Shown: positions 17,678 through 27,246, counted from the stretch's first letter. The stretch: 64,000 nucleotides of DNA from Bin87 sp965261925 (GCA_965261925.1 OZ253486.1:3410001-3474000); one strand, 5' to 3'. Program-made: numbers and translations. Notes: generated by a model from the letters alone, not told the origin.

Positions 17678-18894
17678 CTCAGTCAATGTTGGAGTGGCAG
17701 GGATAAAATCGCAGCAGTTTGTGTCTGGCATCCTGAGTGGTGAACCGCCAGTCGATGGTGGCTTCCTTAGCGTTACGCTCAGTCTCATAGACGCCGATAG
17801 CCCGTTGCAGGGCAGGTTCGTCGGGGTTTCTCCCTTGAAGGCAAGCCCGGGTCAACACGCTGAATTCAATCTCGGCCATATTCAGCCAACTGGCGTGCTT
17901 GGGAGTGTGGTGAAGCTCCAACCGTTTCACGATGCGCCGAGCCTCAGCAGCCGGAAAGGTCTCGTACAGGGAAGCCATGCGGTGGGTGTTCAGATTGTCG
18001 AGCACCACCCGTACCACCGGAGCGTGGGGATAGGCTACATCCACCAGCCACTGCATCTGGTGGGCGAAGTCCTGCATGGTGCGGCGTTCGGTGATGGCTA
18101 TGTGGCGCCAGCCGGCCAGAGGCTCACAGGTCAGGAAGATGTTGCGGGTGCCGCCGCGCCGGTACTCGTAGTCCTGGCGTCGCGGGCGTCCCGGTTGGGC
18201 GGGCAAAGGCTCTCTCACATCGGCCAGCAGTTGGGTGGAGGTCTCGTCGAAGCACACCACCGGCCGGTTTGGGTCGTAGGGTTCGGCGTAGAGGTCCAGC
18301 ACGTCCTCACATGGCAGCCACGAACTCCCCGTTCACCTTGGGGATGCACCACTGCTGCTTCCGCCACGGCTGGAGGATGTTTTTTTCAGCCGCAGACGCA
18401 CCGTCTCGTGGGACAACGATTCCACCAACCCCAACTCCACCGCCTGGTCGGCCAGCAGCCGCAGGGTCCAGTGGTCATGTCCTTCGGGCGCAGCGCTGCA
18501 TGCCAGGGCAATCAGGTGGGCTTCACCCCGATCGTCCAGTTTACGATACCGGTTGGCTTGGGGATGGTCGTGCAGCACGCCGTCCAATCCTTCTTCGGCG
18601 TACCGCCGTTTGGTGCGGAACACCGTGCGCTGCGACGTGTCCAGCGCTGCTACCACCTGGCTCGCGCTCCACCCTTCGTCAGTCCGGAGCAGGATGCGCG
18701 CCCGCGTGATTACCCGTGCGGAATGCTGGCCGCTTCGGATCAATTGCCGGAGCCGTTCTCGCTCCTCCGACGTCAACTGTACCCCGTATTTCTCCTGAAC
18801 CATGGATTACGCACCTCCCGCACTGCTGATTGCTACTCAGCGTAGCCACTCCGGCTCACCTCTCGCGGTATCTGTCGATACAGGTGTGACTGAG
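17678..18894 (-). mobile_element. IS630-family element B, copy 1
   Basis: The ends are CTCAGTCAATGTTGG and (reverse complement) CTCAGTCACACCTG, flanked by TA at 17676-17677 and 18895-18896. The left junction with A1 reads TAGTA and the right junction with A2 reads TACTA, so single bases separate the elements. Three further copies are at 20153, 25057 and 43928. Confidence 0.85.
17679..18803 (-). pseudogene. IS630-B transposase, extra frameshift
   Basis: The first part (ATG 18803, MVQEKYGVQLTSEERERLRQ) is a helix-turn-helix ORF that runs into an A7 slippery run; a -1 shift there leads to NILQPWRKQQWCIPKVNGEF. In this copy an extra base follows VAAM near 18308, giving an immediate TGA. The catalytic part restarts at MLDLYAEPYDPNRP with Asp in VCFDETSTQ, Asp in VLDNLNTH and Glu in NMAEIEFSVL. 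The extra base is shared with copy B2 and should inactivate both. Confidence 0.8.
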
Positions 18895-18896
18895 TA

Positions 18897-19796
18897 CTAA
18901 ACTGAAGCCAAGGTGAAATCTACATTCGCGGGATGGGAAGGGTCGGCTTGAGTGCTGGCAGTCAGTTCTGCTGCTCGAGCCTGAAGCACGGTCTGGCATC
19001 GGCGCTTGACTTCGTCGCATCGGCTGGACAGGCTGGCGAAAAAGTCGCCCACCTTCTCTTGGACTGCGGCACGGGTCCCCAGGCACAGGTTGGCGGTCAC
19101 CTCTTGACGTACCCAGCCCCAAATAGCCTCGTCGGCGTTGAAATCTGGGCTATAGGTGGGCAGGTTCACCAAGCGCAGGTTCAAGTTGGGGTTGGCCAGG
19201 TAGGCTCGCAGCGCGTCGCCCCTATGAGCTGGGGAATTGTCCCAAATCACCGTCAACGGTTCGGTGTGTTGCGCCCGCAGTTGACGCAGGAAGGCAACCG
19301 ACAGGAAGGCAACCGAGGTGGTGGAGTTGCTGTTACCTTCCAGTTCCATCAACTCCACCTCTCCGGTTTCCAGACACACCGCCGAGTAGTAGCTCGCCTT
19401 CTCCCCACGTCGCGGGCTGGTGGAGTCCACCAGCGCCGGTTCACCCTTCAGCACCCATTTGGCCCGCAGATCCGCATCCGCCCGAAAGTGAGCCTCGTCA
19501 GCGAAGAATATCTTGGCCCCAGTTCGTCGGGCCGCCGCCGCCAAGGCGATGTACTCCCTCACAAAGCCTTCCCGCCGTACCGGGTCTGCCTTGACCAACC
19601 GCTTCTTGGGACGCTTCAGGACAAAGCCCAACCGGTGCAGGTAATTCAGGCAACCACTCCGGCTCAGCGTCAACCCCAAGCGTTCCTCTACCAACCGGCG
19701 CACCGCCTTCCAGTTCCAGTTGGACAAATCGATGCCAGCTTGCGACGGCAATTCCTGCACCGCCGCCTTCAACTCGGCCTGCCGCTCCCGGTTCAA
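18897..19796 (-). CDS. IS630-A transposase, catalytic ORF (copy 2)
   Basis: The 299-residue product differs from the A1 protein at a few positions only (for example IALAAAARR against IALTAAARR, and ELMELEG against ELLELEG). DDE residues are intact. As in A1, its stop codon TAG is built from the TA target duplication and the next base of the flank. Confidence 0.9.
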   Translation of the reverse strand: MNRERQAELKAAVQELPSQAGIDLSNWNWKAVRRLVEERLGLTLSRSGCLNYLHRLGFVLKRPKKRLVKADPVRREGFVREYIALAAAARRTGAKIFFADEAHFRADADLRAKWVLKGEPALVDSTSPRRGEKASYYSAVCLETGEVELMELEGNSNSTTSVAFLSVAFLRQLRAQHTEPLTVIWDNSPAHRGDALRAYLANPNLNLRLVNLPTYSPDFNADEAIWGWVRQEVTANLCLGTRAAVQEKVGDFFASLSSRCDEVKRRCQTVLQARAAELTASTQADPSHPANVDFTLASV

Positions 19797-20147
19797 TGCG
19801 GGGGGGAACCTCCTGACTGCTCAAAAGCCAGCGCCTCAGGACCACCCTCCCGGAATGCCGTGGCCCATTGGCCAATAGTGTGGGCGTCCCGTTCCAGCGC
19901 CTGAGCTACCGCCGCCGCGGTCCAACCCTGCGCCAGCAACCACACCGCGTGCCACCGTTCCCGCTCCCGAGGCGTCGGCGCTCGGTACATCCGTCGTCGT
20001 ACCGCAGCCTCATCCATGCGCCACCGCTCCAGCAGCGCTCCCATCTCCAGCATACCCACCAGCAACCCCCGGCAACTTCCCAACCGATCCTCTCAATTCC
20101 TTCCAATTCTATCTAAACCAAGTGCGGGTTTCACCTTGGCTTCGGTT
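18900..20147 (-). mobile_element. IS630-family element A, copy 2 (inverted)
   Basis: It is an almost identical, inverted copy of A1 with ends AACTGAAGCCAAGG and TA at 18898-18899 and 20148-20149. It sits between B1 and B2, one base from each. Confidence 0.9.
19793..20053 (-). CDS. IS630-A transposase, N-terminal ORF (copy 2)
   Basis: The product has the same helix-turn-helix as in A1, with small changes (WLLAQGWTAAAVAQALERD). It overlaps the catalytic ORF by TTGA. The A2 version keeps a more typical HTH sequence than the alanine-rich A1 version. Confidence 0.8.
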   Translation of the reverse strand: MLEMGALLERWRMDEAAVRRRMYRAPTPRERERWHAVWLLAQGWTAAAVAQALERDAHTIGQWATAFREGGPEALAFEQSGGSPPH

Positions 20148-20152
20148 TAGTA

Positions 20153-21266
20153 CTCAGTCAATCTTGGAATTGGAGGGATAGAGGCGATACAGTTTGGTTC
20201 GGGCATCCTGGGTGCTGAAGCTCCAGTTGATGGTGGCCCCGGCTGCGTTGCGTTCGGCTTCATAGGGGTTGATTGCTCGTTGCAAGCCGGGTTCATCGGG
20301 ATACCGCCCTGGTAGACAGGCTCGGGTCAACACGCTGAACTCAATCTCGGCCATGTTCAGCCAACTGGCGTGTTTGGGCGTGTGGTGAAACTCGAGGCGT
20401 TTCACGATGCGACGAGCCTCAGCGGCGGGGAAGGCTTCGTAAAGAGAAGCCATGCGGTGGGTGTTCAGATTGTCAAGCACCACCCGTACCACCGGAGCGT
20501 GGGGATAGGCTACATCCACCAGCCACTGCATCTGGTGGGCGAAGTCCTGCATGGTACGGCGTTCGGTGATGGCTATGTGGCGCCAACCGGCCAGAGGCTC
20601 ACAGGCCAAGAAGAGATTGCGGGTACCGCCGCGCCGGTACTCGTAGTCCTGGCGTCGCGGGCGTCCCGGTTGGGCGGGCAAAGGCTCTCTCACATCGGCC
20701 AGCAGTTGGGTGGAGGTCTCGTCGAAGCACACCACCGGCCGGTCGGGGTCGTAGGGTTCGGAGTAGAGGTCCAGCACGTCCTCACATGGCGGCCACGAAC
20801 TCCCCGTTCACCTTGGGGATGCACCACTGCTGTTTCCGCCACGGCTGGAGGATGTTTTTTTGAGTCGCAGACGCACCGTCTCGTATGACAACGACTCCAC
20901 CAACCCCAACTCCACCGCCTCGTCGGCCAGCAGCCGCAGGGTCCAGTGGTCATGTCCTTCGGGCGCAGCGCTGCATGCCAGGGCAATCAGATAGGCTTCG
21001 CCCTTGTCATCCAGTTTACGATACCGGTTGGCTTGGGGATGGTCGTGCAGCACGCCGTCCAGTCCCTCCTCGGCGTAGCGCCGTTTGGTGCGGAACGCTG
21101 GCCGCTTCGTATCAATTGTCGGAGCCCTGCTCGCTCCTCCACCGTCAGCTGTACCCCGTATTTCTCCTGAACCATGGATGTCGCACATCCCACACTGCTG
21201 ATTGCTACTCAGCGTAGCCACGCCGGCTCACCTCTCGCCGTATCTGTTGATACAGGTTTGACCGAA
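20153..21266 (-). mobile_element. IS630-family element B, copy 2, internally deleted
   Basis: The left end CTCAGTCAATCTTGG follows TA 20151-20152. The right end is degraded (reads GTTCGGTCAAACC; TA has become CA). About 110 bp are missing from the helix-turn-helix ORF. This is the last element of the A-B-A-B array. Confidence 0.8.
20154..21176 (-). pseudogene. IS630-B transposase remnant (copy 2)
   Basis: The N-terminal ORF (ATG 21176, MVQEKYGVQLTVEERAGLRQ) jumps from IRSGQRS to FRTKRRYAEEGLDG, lacking the first DNA-binding helices. The catalytic ORF from MLDLYSEPYDPDRP is otherwise complete, with C-terminal differences from copy B1. It also has the extra base after VAAM. Confidence 0.8.
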
Positions 21267-21274
21267 CACCAGTT

Positions 21275-21418
21275 ACCAACCAATCGGGTTCGTCCGCCAA
21301 CATGCTGGTTCAATACACGGCGATGTCGCTCCGGGAACGGGGCTACCACATCATTGTGCCCCTCGCGATGAACAACCGGGCACATGCGAGGTCACACGCC
21401 CTCTTGGAGCGGACTTGA
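21275..21418 (+). pseudogene. 3' remnant of an unknown gene after the IS array
   Basis: A 47-codon open frame without start (TNQSGSSANMLVQYTAMSLR, ERGYHIIVPLAMNNRAHARS, HALLERT) runs to TGA 21416-21418. The arrangement TNxS...A..L..RGYH.IV loosely recalls the end of isochorismatase-like hydrolases, but this is weak. It begins right behind the degraded end of B2. Confidence 0.3.
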
Positions 21419-21520
21419 ATATGCGTCCCGTACGATTCGTAATGCACTTACCATCAGCATGTTGTGCGTATTTACGCTGCAAGCGTCAAAATCTCAAGGT
21501 CATTCGATTTTCCCAATTGT

Positions 21521-21660
21521 CATTGCGAGCGCACCGTGTCAATCCCGTTGGCAGACGATGCATCGTTCTGTCATTGCGAGCGCATCGTGGCAATCTCGCT
21601 GGCAGACGATACAACGTTCTGTCATTGCGAGCGAAGGGTGGCAATCCCGTTACCGTAGCA
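21521..21660 (+). repeat. Three tandem 51-bp units of a dispersed repeat
   Basis: The motif CATTGCGAGCG starts at 21521, 21572 and 21623, exactly 51 bases apart, each followed by a TGGCAATC(C/T)CG arm. The motif is the left arm of a widespread palindromic intergenic repeat (TGTCATTGCGAGCG...CAATCTC), found complete at 24956-25048. The rest of 21419-21877 shows no gene. Confidence 0.85.
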
Positions 21661-21877
21661 CGGGCTCTCGCCGACCGCAGTTGCGTCGCCCGGTGACGGG
21701 CGCATCGCGTCATCCCCGGAGACAACAATCGAATGCCCCTGGTCAAAATCTGGATGTGCATAGACTTTCCGCGTTGATCTGTGTTACGGTCCGGCTATAC
21801 GTTAAATCTCGTCCATGACGAAATAAATATCTCGCCGACGGGTTCGCGCAGCGACCCGCTCACAAATCATCCCCAGG

Positions 21878-22042
21878 TTACGCCATCGGTACCAACCAGG
21901 TGAGCCCATCGCTGGCTCTAAGGTCCGCCACCCATAACACGTCACGGCGTGTCTTGGCGCGACCATCCCAAAACGCCCCCGCATCAGACCACCGTTGGTC
22001 GACCATATTCTGCGCGTCCCCCATACGGCGATGTGTCGTCAT
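21878..22042 (-). CDS. Small ORF of 54 residues, possible gene remnant
   Basis: ATG 22042 opens a frame for MTTHRRMGDAQNMVDQRWSD, then AGAFWDGRAKTRRDVLWVAD and LRASDGLTWLVPMA. The composition (WSDAGAFWDGRA, DVLWVADLRASDGLTWLV) looks like a real folded protein rather than random sequence. No clear ribosome binding site is seen, so it may be a 3' remnant of a longer gene. It diverges from the binding-protein gene at 22078. Confidence 0.4.
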   Translation of the reverse strand: MTTHRRMGDAQNMVDQRWSDAGAFWDGRAKTRRDVLWVADLRASDGLTWLVPMA

Positions 22043-22077
22043 ACGAGAAACGTACACTCTATAACTGAGGTGTGAAA

Positions 22078-23339
22078 ATGAGATACTTGAGGGTTTCCGG
22101 TTTCCGTTTCGTGGGTTTGACCACGATCATTGCTTTGGTCGGAATTCTCACCGGCCCCGCGTGCGCCCAACCGGCGAGTGAAGCGCTCTCGCCCGTCAGC
22201 GCGGGTGAGCAATCTTCCGAAATCGCGGTTCCTATTCCCGGTCGCAGCGACCCTGGGGTATACGACGACCGGATCGTCTTTGGCCAATCGGCTGCTTTCA
22301 CCGGGTCGGCACAGGAACTGGGTAACAACATGAGGCTCGGGATACTGACGGCTTTCCATGAAGCGAATATCTCCGGAGGAATCCATGGCCGTCAGCTGGA
22401 GTTGATGACCCTGGACGACGGTTATGAAGCGGACCGCGCGTTCGCCAACACGCAGCAGCTGGTCAACGCCGGGCGCGTGTTTGCCCTCATCGGCGCCGTT
22501 GGAACTCCGACTTCGCACTCCGCCGTTCCGATTGCAGTCGCCGCCGGCGTTCCGTTCCTGGCCCCCTTCACCGGCACGGATATGCTCCGCGACCCCGAGC
22601 TTGGCAACGTGGTGAATCTGCGGGCCTCGTATAACCAGGAAACCGAAGAGATGGTGGCCCGTCTCACCGGTGACCTTGGGATTACGCGAGTCTCGGTCCT
22701 GTATCAGAACGATTCCTTCGGTAAAGCTGGATTACAGGGCGCGCGTCTGGCGCTGGAGCGTCGGGGATTGGACCCCGTCGCGGATGGTTACTACCAACGT
22801 AACACCACCGCGGTGAAGACCGCCCTGCTCAGCATCGTCGCGGCCGACCCCGAAGCGGTGATCATCATCGGCGCCTATGCCCCGGTGGCCGAGACCATCA
22901 CCCTGGCCCGTCGCGACATCGATCCGGTGTTCATGACCACGTCTTTCGTCGGCAGCAACGCTCTGGCGGCAGAACTCGGGCCCGACGCCGCCGGCGTGTA
23001 CGTCACTCAAGTGGTGCCTTTGCCGGAAGACGACAACTTACCGATAGTGGCCGCCTACCAGAAGGCGCTCCTGGAATACGATCCCGCCGCCGTTCCGGGT
23101 TTTTCTCGCTGGAAGGATACCTGGCCGGCCGCCTGGCAATCGCCGGACTTGAAACGTGCGGCAGGGACCTCAACAGGAGCTGCTTCGTCACGGCCATTCG
23201 AGACTCTGAAACGATCGACATAGACGGATTCAAGCTCAGTTACGGGACCGGTGACAATCAGGGGTCCGACGCGGTGTTCCTGACCGTAATTGACGGGGAC
23301 GGAAACTTCTTGATGATTGATGAATTGGGAGGCTCGTGA
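22078..23339 (+). pseudogene. Branched-chain-amino-acid-type (LivK-like) periplasmic binding protein, frameshifted
   Basis: A signal peptide (LTTIIALVGILTGPACAQ) precedes a type-1 periplasmic binding fold: VFGQSAAFTGSAQELG, GGIHGRQLELMTLDDGYEAD, IGAVGTPTS, VSVLYQNDSFGKAG, and a C-terminal part that continues in another frame. The break is in a T5 run at 23100-23104; the -1 frame carries on as FSLEGYLAGRLAIAGLETCG and ends at TGA 23337-23339. GAGG seven bases before ATG 22078 supports the start. It overlaps the sensor gene. Such proteins near sensor/cyclase genes act as ligand receptors rather than transport components. Confidence 0.75.
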
Positions 23340-24423
23340 TGATGGGTCAATTGCGCACATCTCCAACTTTTTTGCTGACCGTCGGTGATGCCCTGGTGAT
23401 TATCGTCGGCGCGACCCTGGCCGGCTGGCTCGCGACCACCCGCCTGGAGCCCAATATCGCGGAGAACCGAGACACTGCTCTCCTGTCCGCCGCCTTCGGC
23501 GTGGCCCGGCACTCCAGCCTGCTGGCGTCCGTGGGGTCTGTGCCCACTGTCTCCTCCATGTCCCCTGATCGGCTGGCTGAGCGTTCGGACCGGCTGGCGG
23601 CAGAAGAAACGGCATTGAGGCAACAATTGGTTCATTTTGAAGCCCACGACGATGAAGAGCATGTGGAAACCATCCGCCAGCACATCGATTCGCTGGCATA
23701 CAACATCGAACTGATCGAGGCGGCACGACCGGAGTTGCTGAGTCTGATGTCAGAAAGTCTGGCGAACTACCGTAAGATTCGTTTCGAACTGAAAAAGAAA
23801 CTCGACGCAGCGCTCGTCACCAGCCTGGACGACCAATTTCATTACCTGGTGGCAGGTTACAACGGGACGGCACCGCTCTCCGGATCCGCCGCCGACAGGC
23901 TTTCCCTGGACGATATTTGGCAATACCACCACATCTTCAATCTCGTTGAAAGCCAGCGTCTCGGAATGGGTGTCCTCCTGGGCGCAAGCGTTTCGCTCTT
24001 CCCCCAAAACGCGCAACTGATCCGCGAAGACTACCACGGTGCGGCTCAACGGATGGCGACCAGCGTCAAGTACCTGGAGACAACACCCCTGCCACCCTGC
24101 AACCGGACGCCATTCCACTCGCCAGGGAGGTGCTGGACCTCGGCGGGGAGGAGGGTAGCGTGTGGCAGACCCTTGACGTGAAATTAGACATGATTGTCGA
24201 GGAACGGAGACTGATCGCGGCCAACGACGTGTTACTTGAAGAATTGCTTCACGAGGTTGACCTCCTCGTCGACGACGTGAACCGGCGTTCCTCCGCCAAC
24301 ACCGCGTCCGCAACTCAGGCGCTCTCCATGTGGCGCGTTTTGATCCTGGCGATAGGCGTGACCGGCGTCCTGGGCACGCTGGCCGCCGCCGCATACTTCG
24401 GTACCAGAGCCAGCCGGCAATAG
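23339..24423 (+). pseudogene. Membrane sensor module (two TM segments, helical periplasmic part), frameshifted and truncated
   Basis: TM1 (FLLTVGDALVIIVGATLAGW) is followed by about 280 helical residues, then TM2 (MWRVLILAIGVTGVLGTLAA). The frame breaks at a C4 run near 24086; the +1 frame continues as ATLQPDAIPLAREVLDLGGE up to TAG 24421-24423 right after TM2. The topology fits the sensory half of a histidine kinase or adenylate cyclase, but no cytoplasmic output domain follows. The start overlaps the binding-protein stop (TGATG), so the pair formed one signalling unit. Confidence 0.6.
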
Positions 24424-24955
24424 CGCGTCGTCGAAACCGAGGTGGTCAAAGGTCTGCGTGACCATCGCCGGCGCTGTGAAATCACCCGTGAGTAGTCGAG
24501 GACCCGATTCGGAGAGCTGGTCAACCCCCTACCCTGGCCACACCCAGTCTCACGGGTTTGACCGGCGCCCTCGGCGTCAGCGCGTCCACCAGCTCACCCC
24601 GCCTCTTCACAATCACACAGCAGCATGTAAAGAAAGCATGAAAGGAGGCAAACACGAGCCATCGCGGTGACCAATGAAACGACGTCGCACGCATATGAGA
24701 AGTGCGCCGAGCGTGGTCAGCCGCGGTTTCCACGACTTATCAGCAATATCGATCCCAAGATACCCAATGCCCTGGTGCATTCCGTTACTTCGTCAGACCT
24801 AACACGCTGCGCAACACAATGACCTTGCACGGCCGATATCACCAATGCAAACGGACATAATTCCGATGTCCATGATACATGTTGTGGAGCAAAGCACTCT
24901 TACTAAACTCGCCCTATAGATCGTAACCCCCATCCGTACCCGCTTGTGTTCAAAC
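24424..24955. other. Intergenic stretch without recognisable gene
   Basis: No kinase/cyclase output domain or other gene could be seen in any frame. The sequence becomes AT-richer after 24700. Confidence 0.5.
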
Positions 24956-25048
24956 TGTCATTGCGAGCGACGCGCGGCAATCTCGTTGGCTGAGGAGTCA
25001 CCGATCGGGCAAGGGGATTGCCGCGTTGCGTCGGTCCTCGCTATGACA
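24956..25048. repeat. Complete palindromic intergenic repeat
   Basis: TGTCATTGCGAGCGACGCG and GGCAATCTC on the left are matched by GGGGATTGCC and CCTCGCTATGACA on the right, giving an imperfect 93-bp hairpin. It matches a repeat type known from many bacterial genomes. It ends seven bases before IS630 copy B3. Confidence 0.85.
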
Positions 25049-25147
25049 AACGAGTATTCAGTCAAATCTGTATCGACAGATATGGCGGGAGGTGAGCCGG
25101 AGTGGCTACGCTGAGTAGCAATCAGCAGTGCGGGAGGTGCGACATCC

Positions 25148-25618
25148 ATGGTTCGGGAGAAGTACGGGGTACAGTTGACGTCGGAGGAGCAGGAACGGCT
25201 CCGGCAATTGATCCGAAGCGGCCAGCATTCGGCTCGGGTAATCACTCGGGCGCGCATCTTGCTCCGGACTGAGGATGGGTGGAGCGGGTCCCAGGTGGTA
25301 GCAGCGCTGGACACGTCGCAGCGCACGGTGTTCCGCACCAAACGGCGGTACGCCGAGGAAGGATTGGACGGCGTGCTGCACGACCATCCTCAAGCCAACC
25401 GGTATCGTAAACTGGATGACAAGGGCGAAGCCCACCTGATTGCCCTGGCGTGCAGCGCTGCGCCCGAGGGCCATGACCACTGGACCCTGCGGTTGCTGGC
25501 CGACCAGGCGGTGGAGTTGGGGTTGGTGGAATCGTTGTCCCACGAGACGGTGCGTCTGCGGCTGAAAAAAACATCCTCCAGCCGTGGCGGAAGCAGCAGT
25601 GGTGCATCCCCAAGGTGA
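25148..25618 (+). CDS. IS630-B transposase, N-terminal ORF
   Basis: The 156-residue product (MVREKYGVQLTSEEQERLRQ) contains two helix-turn-helix units (ARVITRARILLRTEDGWSGS, VVAALDTSQRTVFRTKRRYA). The A7 run at 25565-25571 (after codons for RLK) would let ribosomes slip -1 and continue as NILQPWRKQQWCIPKVNGEF into the catalytic ORF. The unshifted frame ends after KKTSSSRGGSSSGASPR. Confidence 0.85.
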   Translation: MVREKYGVQLTSEEQERLRQLIRSGQHSARVITRARILLRTEDGWSGSQVVAALDTSQRTVFRTKRRYAEEGLDGVLHDHPQANRYRKLDDKGEAHLIALACSAAPEGHDHWTLRLLADQAVELGLVESLSHETVRLRLKKTSSSRGGSSSGASPR

Positions 25619-26271
25619 ACGGAGAGTTCGTGGCTGCCATGGAGGACGTGCTGGACCTCTACGCCGAACCCTACGACCCAAACCGGCCGGTGGTGTGCTT
25701 CGACGAGACCTCCACCCAACTGCTGGCCGATACCCGACCGCCGCTGCCCGCCCAACCGGGACGACCCCGGCGTCAGGACTACGAGTACCGGCGCGGCGGC
25801 ACCCGCAACATCTTCCTGACCTGTGAGCCCCTGGCCGGTTGGCGCCACATAGCCATCACCGAACGGCGCACTATGCAGGACTTCGCTCACCAGATGCGGT
25901 GGCTGGCGGATGTGGCCTATCCTCACGCTCCAGTGGTACGGGTGGTGCTTGACAATCTGAACACCCACCGCATGGCTTCCCTGTACGAGACCTTCCCCGC
26001 CGCTGAGGCTCGGCGCATCGCGAAACGACTGGGGTTCCATCACACGCCCAAACACGCCAGTTGGCTGAACATGGCAGAGATTGAATTCAGCGTGTTGACC
26101 CGGGCTTGCCTTCAAGGGAGAAACCCCGACGAACCTGCCCTGCAACGGGCTATCGGCGTCTATGAGACTGAGCGTAACGCTAGGAAAGCCACCATCGACT
26201 GGCGGTTCAGCAGCCAGGACGCCCGAACCAAACTGCAGCGATTTTACCTCTGCCTTTCCAACATGGACTGA
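25615..26271 (+). CDS. IS630-B transposase, catalytic ORF
   Basis: The 218-residue part starts at GTG 25615 if translated alone and holds the DDE residues: Asp in VVCFDETSTQ, Asp in VRVVLDNLNTH and Glu in NMAEIEFSVL. It is most likely made as a fusion with the upstream ORF by -1 frameshifting on A7. This is the only undamaged B transposase in the window. Confidence 0.88.
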   Translation: MNGEFVAAMEDVLDLYAEPYDPNRPVVCFDETSTQLLADTRPPLPAQPGRPRRQDYEYRRGGTRNIFLTCEPLAGWRHIAITERRTMQDFAHQMRWLADVAYPHAPVVRVVLDNLNTHRMASLYETFPAAEARRIAKRLGFHHTPKHASWLNMAEIEFSVLTRACLQGRNPDEPALQRAIGVYETERNARKATIDWRFSSQDARTKLQRFYLCLSNMD

Positions 26272-26413
26272 GCACTAGTCACTGTGTTTATCGGCTGGTT
26301 CGGCCTTGAGGTGTTTGTACTTGTTGATACCCGTCTATGATTGCGGGGTGCAGGACATCTACTCGCACGTGGACTATTCGCTGGAATGCAACTACCGACC
26401 GGAGGTGGACATC

Positions 26414-27070
26414 TTGAAAAACAAGCTGATAGCCCTTTTGGGCGTGACCTTGGTGGTCGGCATCTTGGCAGGGTTCGTCGTGGCGCCGCGGATGATGTGG
26501 GGAGGTGGGAGCAGTGGGAGCGTGGCTTCGTGGCTGATCCACGTTGAGGCGGATACGCTGGTGGCTGGTTCGGACCGCATTGTAGTGGCGAAGTATGTCG
26601 ACGACCGCACTGAGACCATATCGAAGGGTACCGCGTCGGACGGTGTGTCAAAGGGTTCGGTCAACGAGCGATTCCGGAAGTTCACTGTGGTGGAGGTGTT
26701 GAAGGGCAGCGGCGCCGCCGGTGACGAGATTTACCTGGTTACCACGGACAGCAGTACGTTCAACTTTGGAGACGGCAAGTCCAAGGACAGCAGCTACGAG
26801 TTGCTGGAACTGACTGAGGGGACGGACTACGTTCTTTTCCTGGAGGGAATAAGCCGCCCGGAAGGGTACTCCAGTGAGTACGGGGATGTCCTTTGGGCAT
26901 CTCCGGGCGAGCCTTACTTGGCGCAGGTGGACGCGGACGGTCGGCTGACGTTCTTGGCAACCGACGTTTACGAGAGCTTGGTTTCGGAAGGTGGCTTGAC
27001 TCCCGTTCGGGGTTCTGCGGCGCCCTTCGAGTTGACCAAGCAGCAGATCAAGGATCTGGTCACGGGTTAG
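26414..27070 (+). CDS. Secreted or membrane-anchored protein of unknown function
   Basis: TTG 26414 is chosen because GGAGG lies nine bases upstream. The 218-residue product begins with MKNKLIALLGVTLVVGILAG, a signal anchor, followed by a beta-rich domain: ADTLVAGSDRIVVAKYVDDR, FTVVEVLKGSGAAGDEIYLV and TDYVLFLEGI. The pattern (surface exposure of a cost-of-goods-like V.EVLKG...G..I strand) is common in exported proteins of unknown role in Gram-positive and Chloroflexota-type bacteria. A strong terminator follows. It is a single gene unit. Confidence 0.6.
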   Translation: MKNKLIALLGVTLVVGILAGFVVAPRMMWGGGSSGSVASWLIHVEADTLVAGSDRIVVAKYVDDRTETISKGTASDGVSKGSVNERFRKFTVVEVLKGSGAAGDEIYLVTTDSSTFNFGDGKSKDSSYELLELTEGTDYVLFLEGISRPEGYSSEYGDVLWASPGEPYLAQVDADGRLTFLATDVYESLVSEGGLTPVRGSAAPFELTKQQIKDLVTG

Positions 27071-27092
27071 TCGAATCTGGCGTGATGTACGT

Positions 27093-27128
27093 GAGCGGGG
27101 CCGGTACTACTACCAGCCCCGCTCCTTT
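27093..27128 (+). terminator. Rho-independent terminator
   Basis: A 9-bp perfect GC-rich stem (GAGCGGGGC / GCCCCGCTC) with a 14-base loop is followed by CTTTTGG. It lies 22 bases after the stop of the 26414 gene. Confidence 0.75.
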
Positions 27129-27246
27129 TGGTGGTTGATGTACGGCGGCCAAATGCTGAGTGAGTCGAGCCAGAAACAGATAAGCGTCGTGTAGTTAAGG
27201 TAAGGGTCGCTGAAGTTGGGTTTGAGCCGAGCGGCTCTGGATAGCG

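Larger units (their letters stand above)
25057..26272 (+). mobile_element. IS630-family element B, copy 3 (probably intact)
   Basis: The left end TTCAGTCAAATCTGTATCG follows TA 25055-25056. The right end reads (reverse complement) CTCAGTCCATGTTGG, with CA in place of TA. Both ORFs are undamaged, unlike in B1, B2 and B4. Confidence 0.85.

Noticed and set aside
21521..21660. Possible CRISPR array because of regularly spaced repeats
   Set aside because: There are only three units of 51 bp; the spacers are near-identical continuations of the repeat, and the motif matches a dispersed palindromic element. No cas genes are near.
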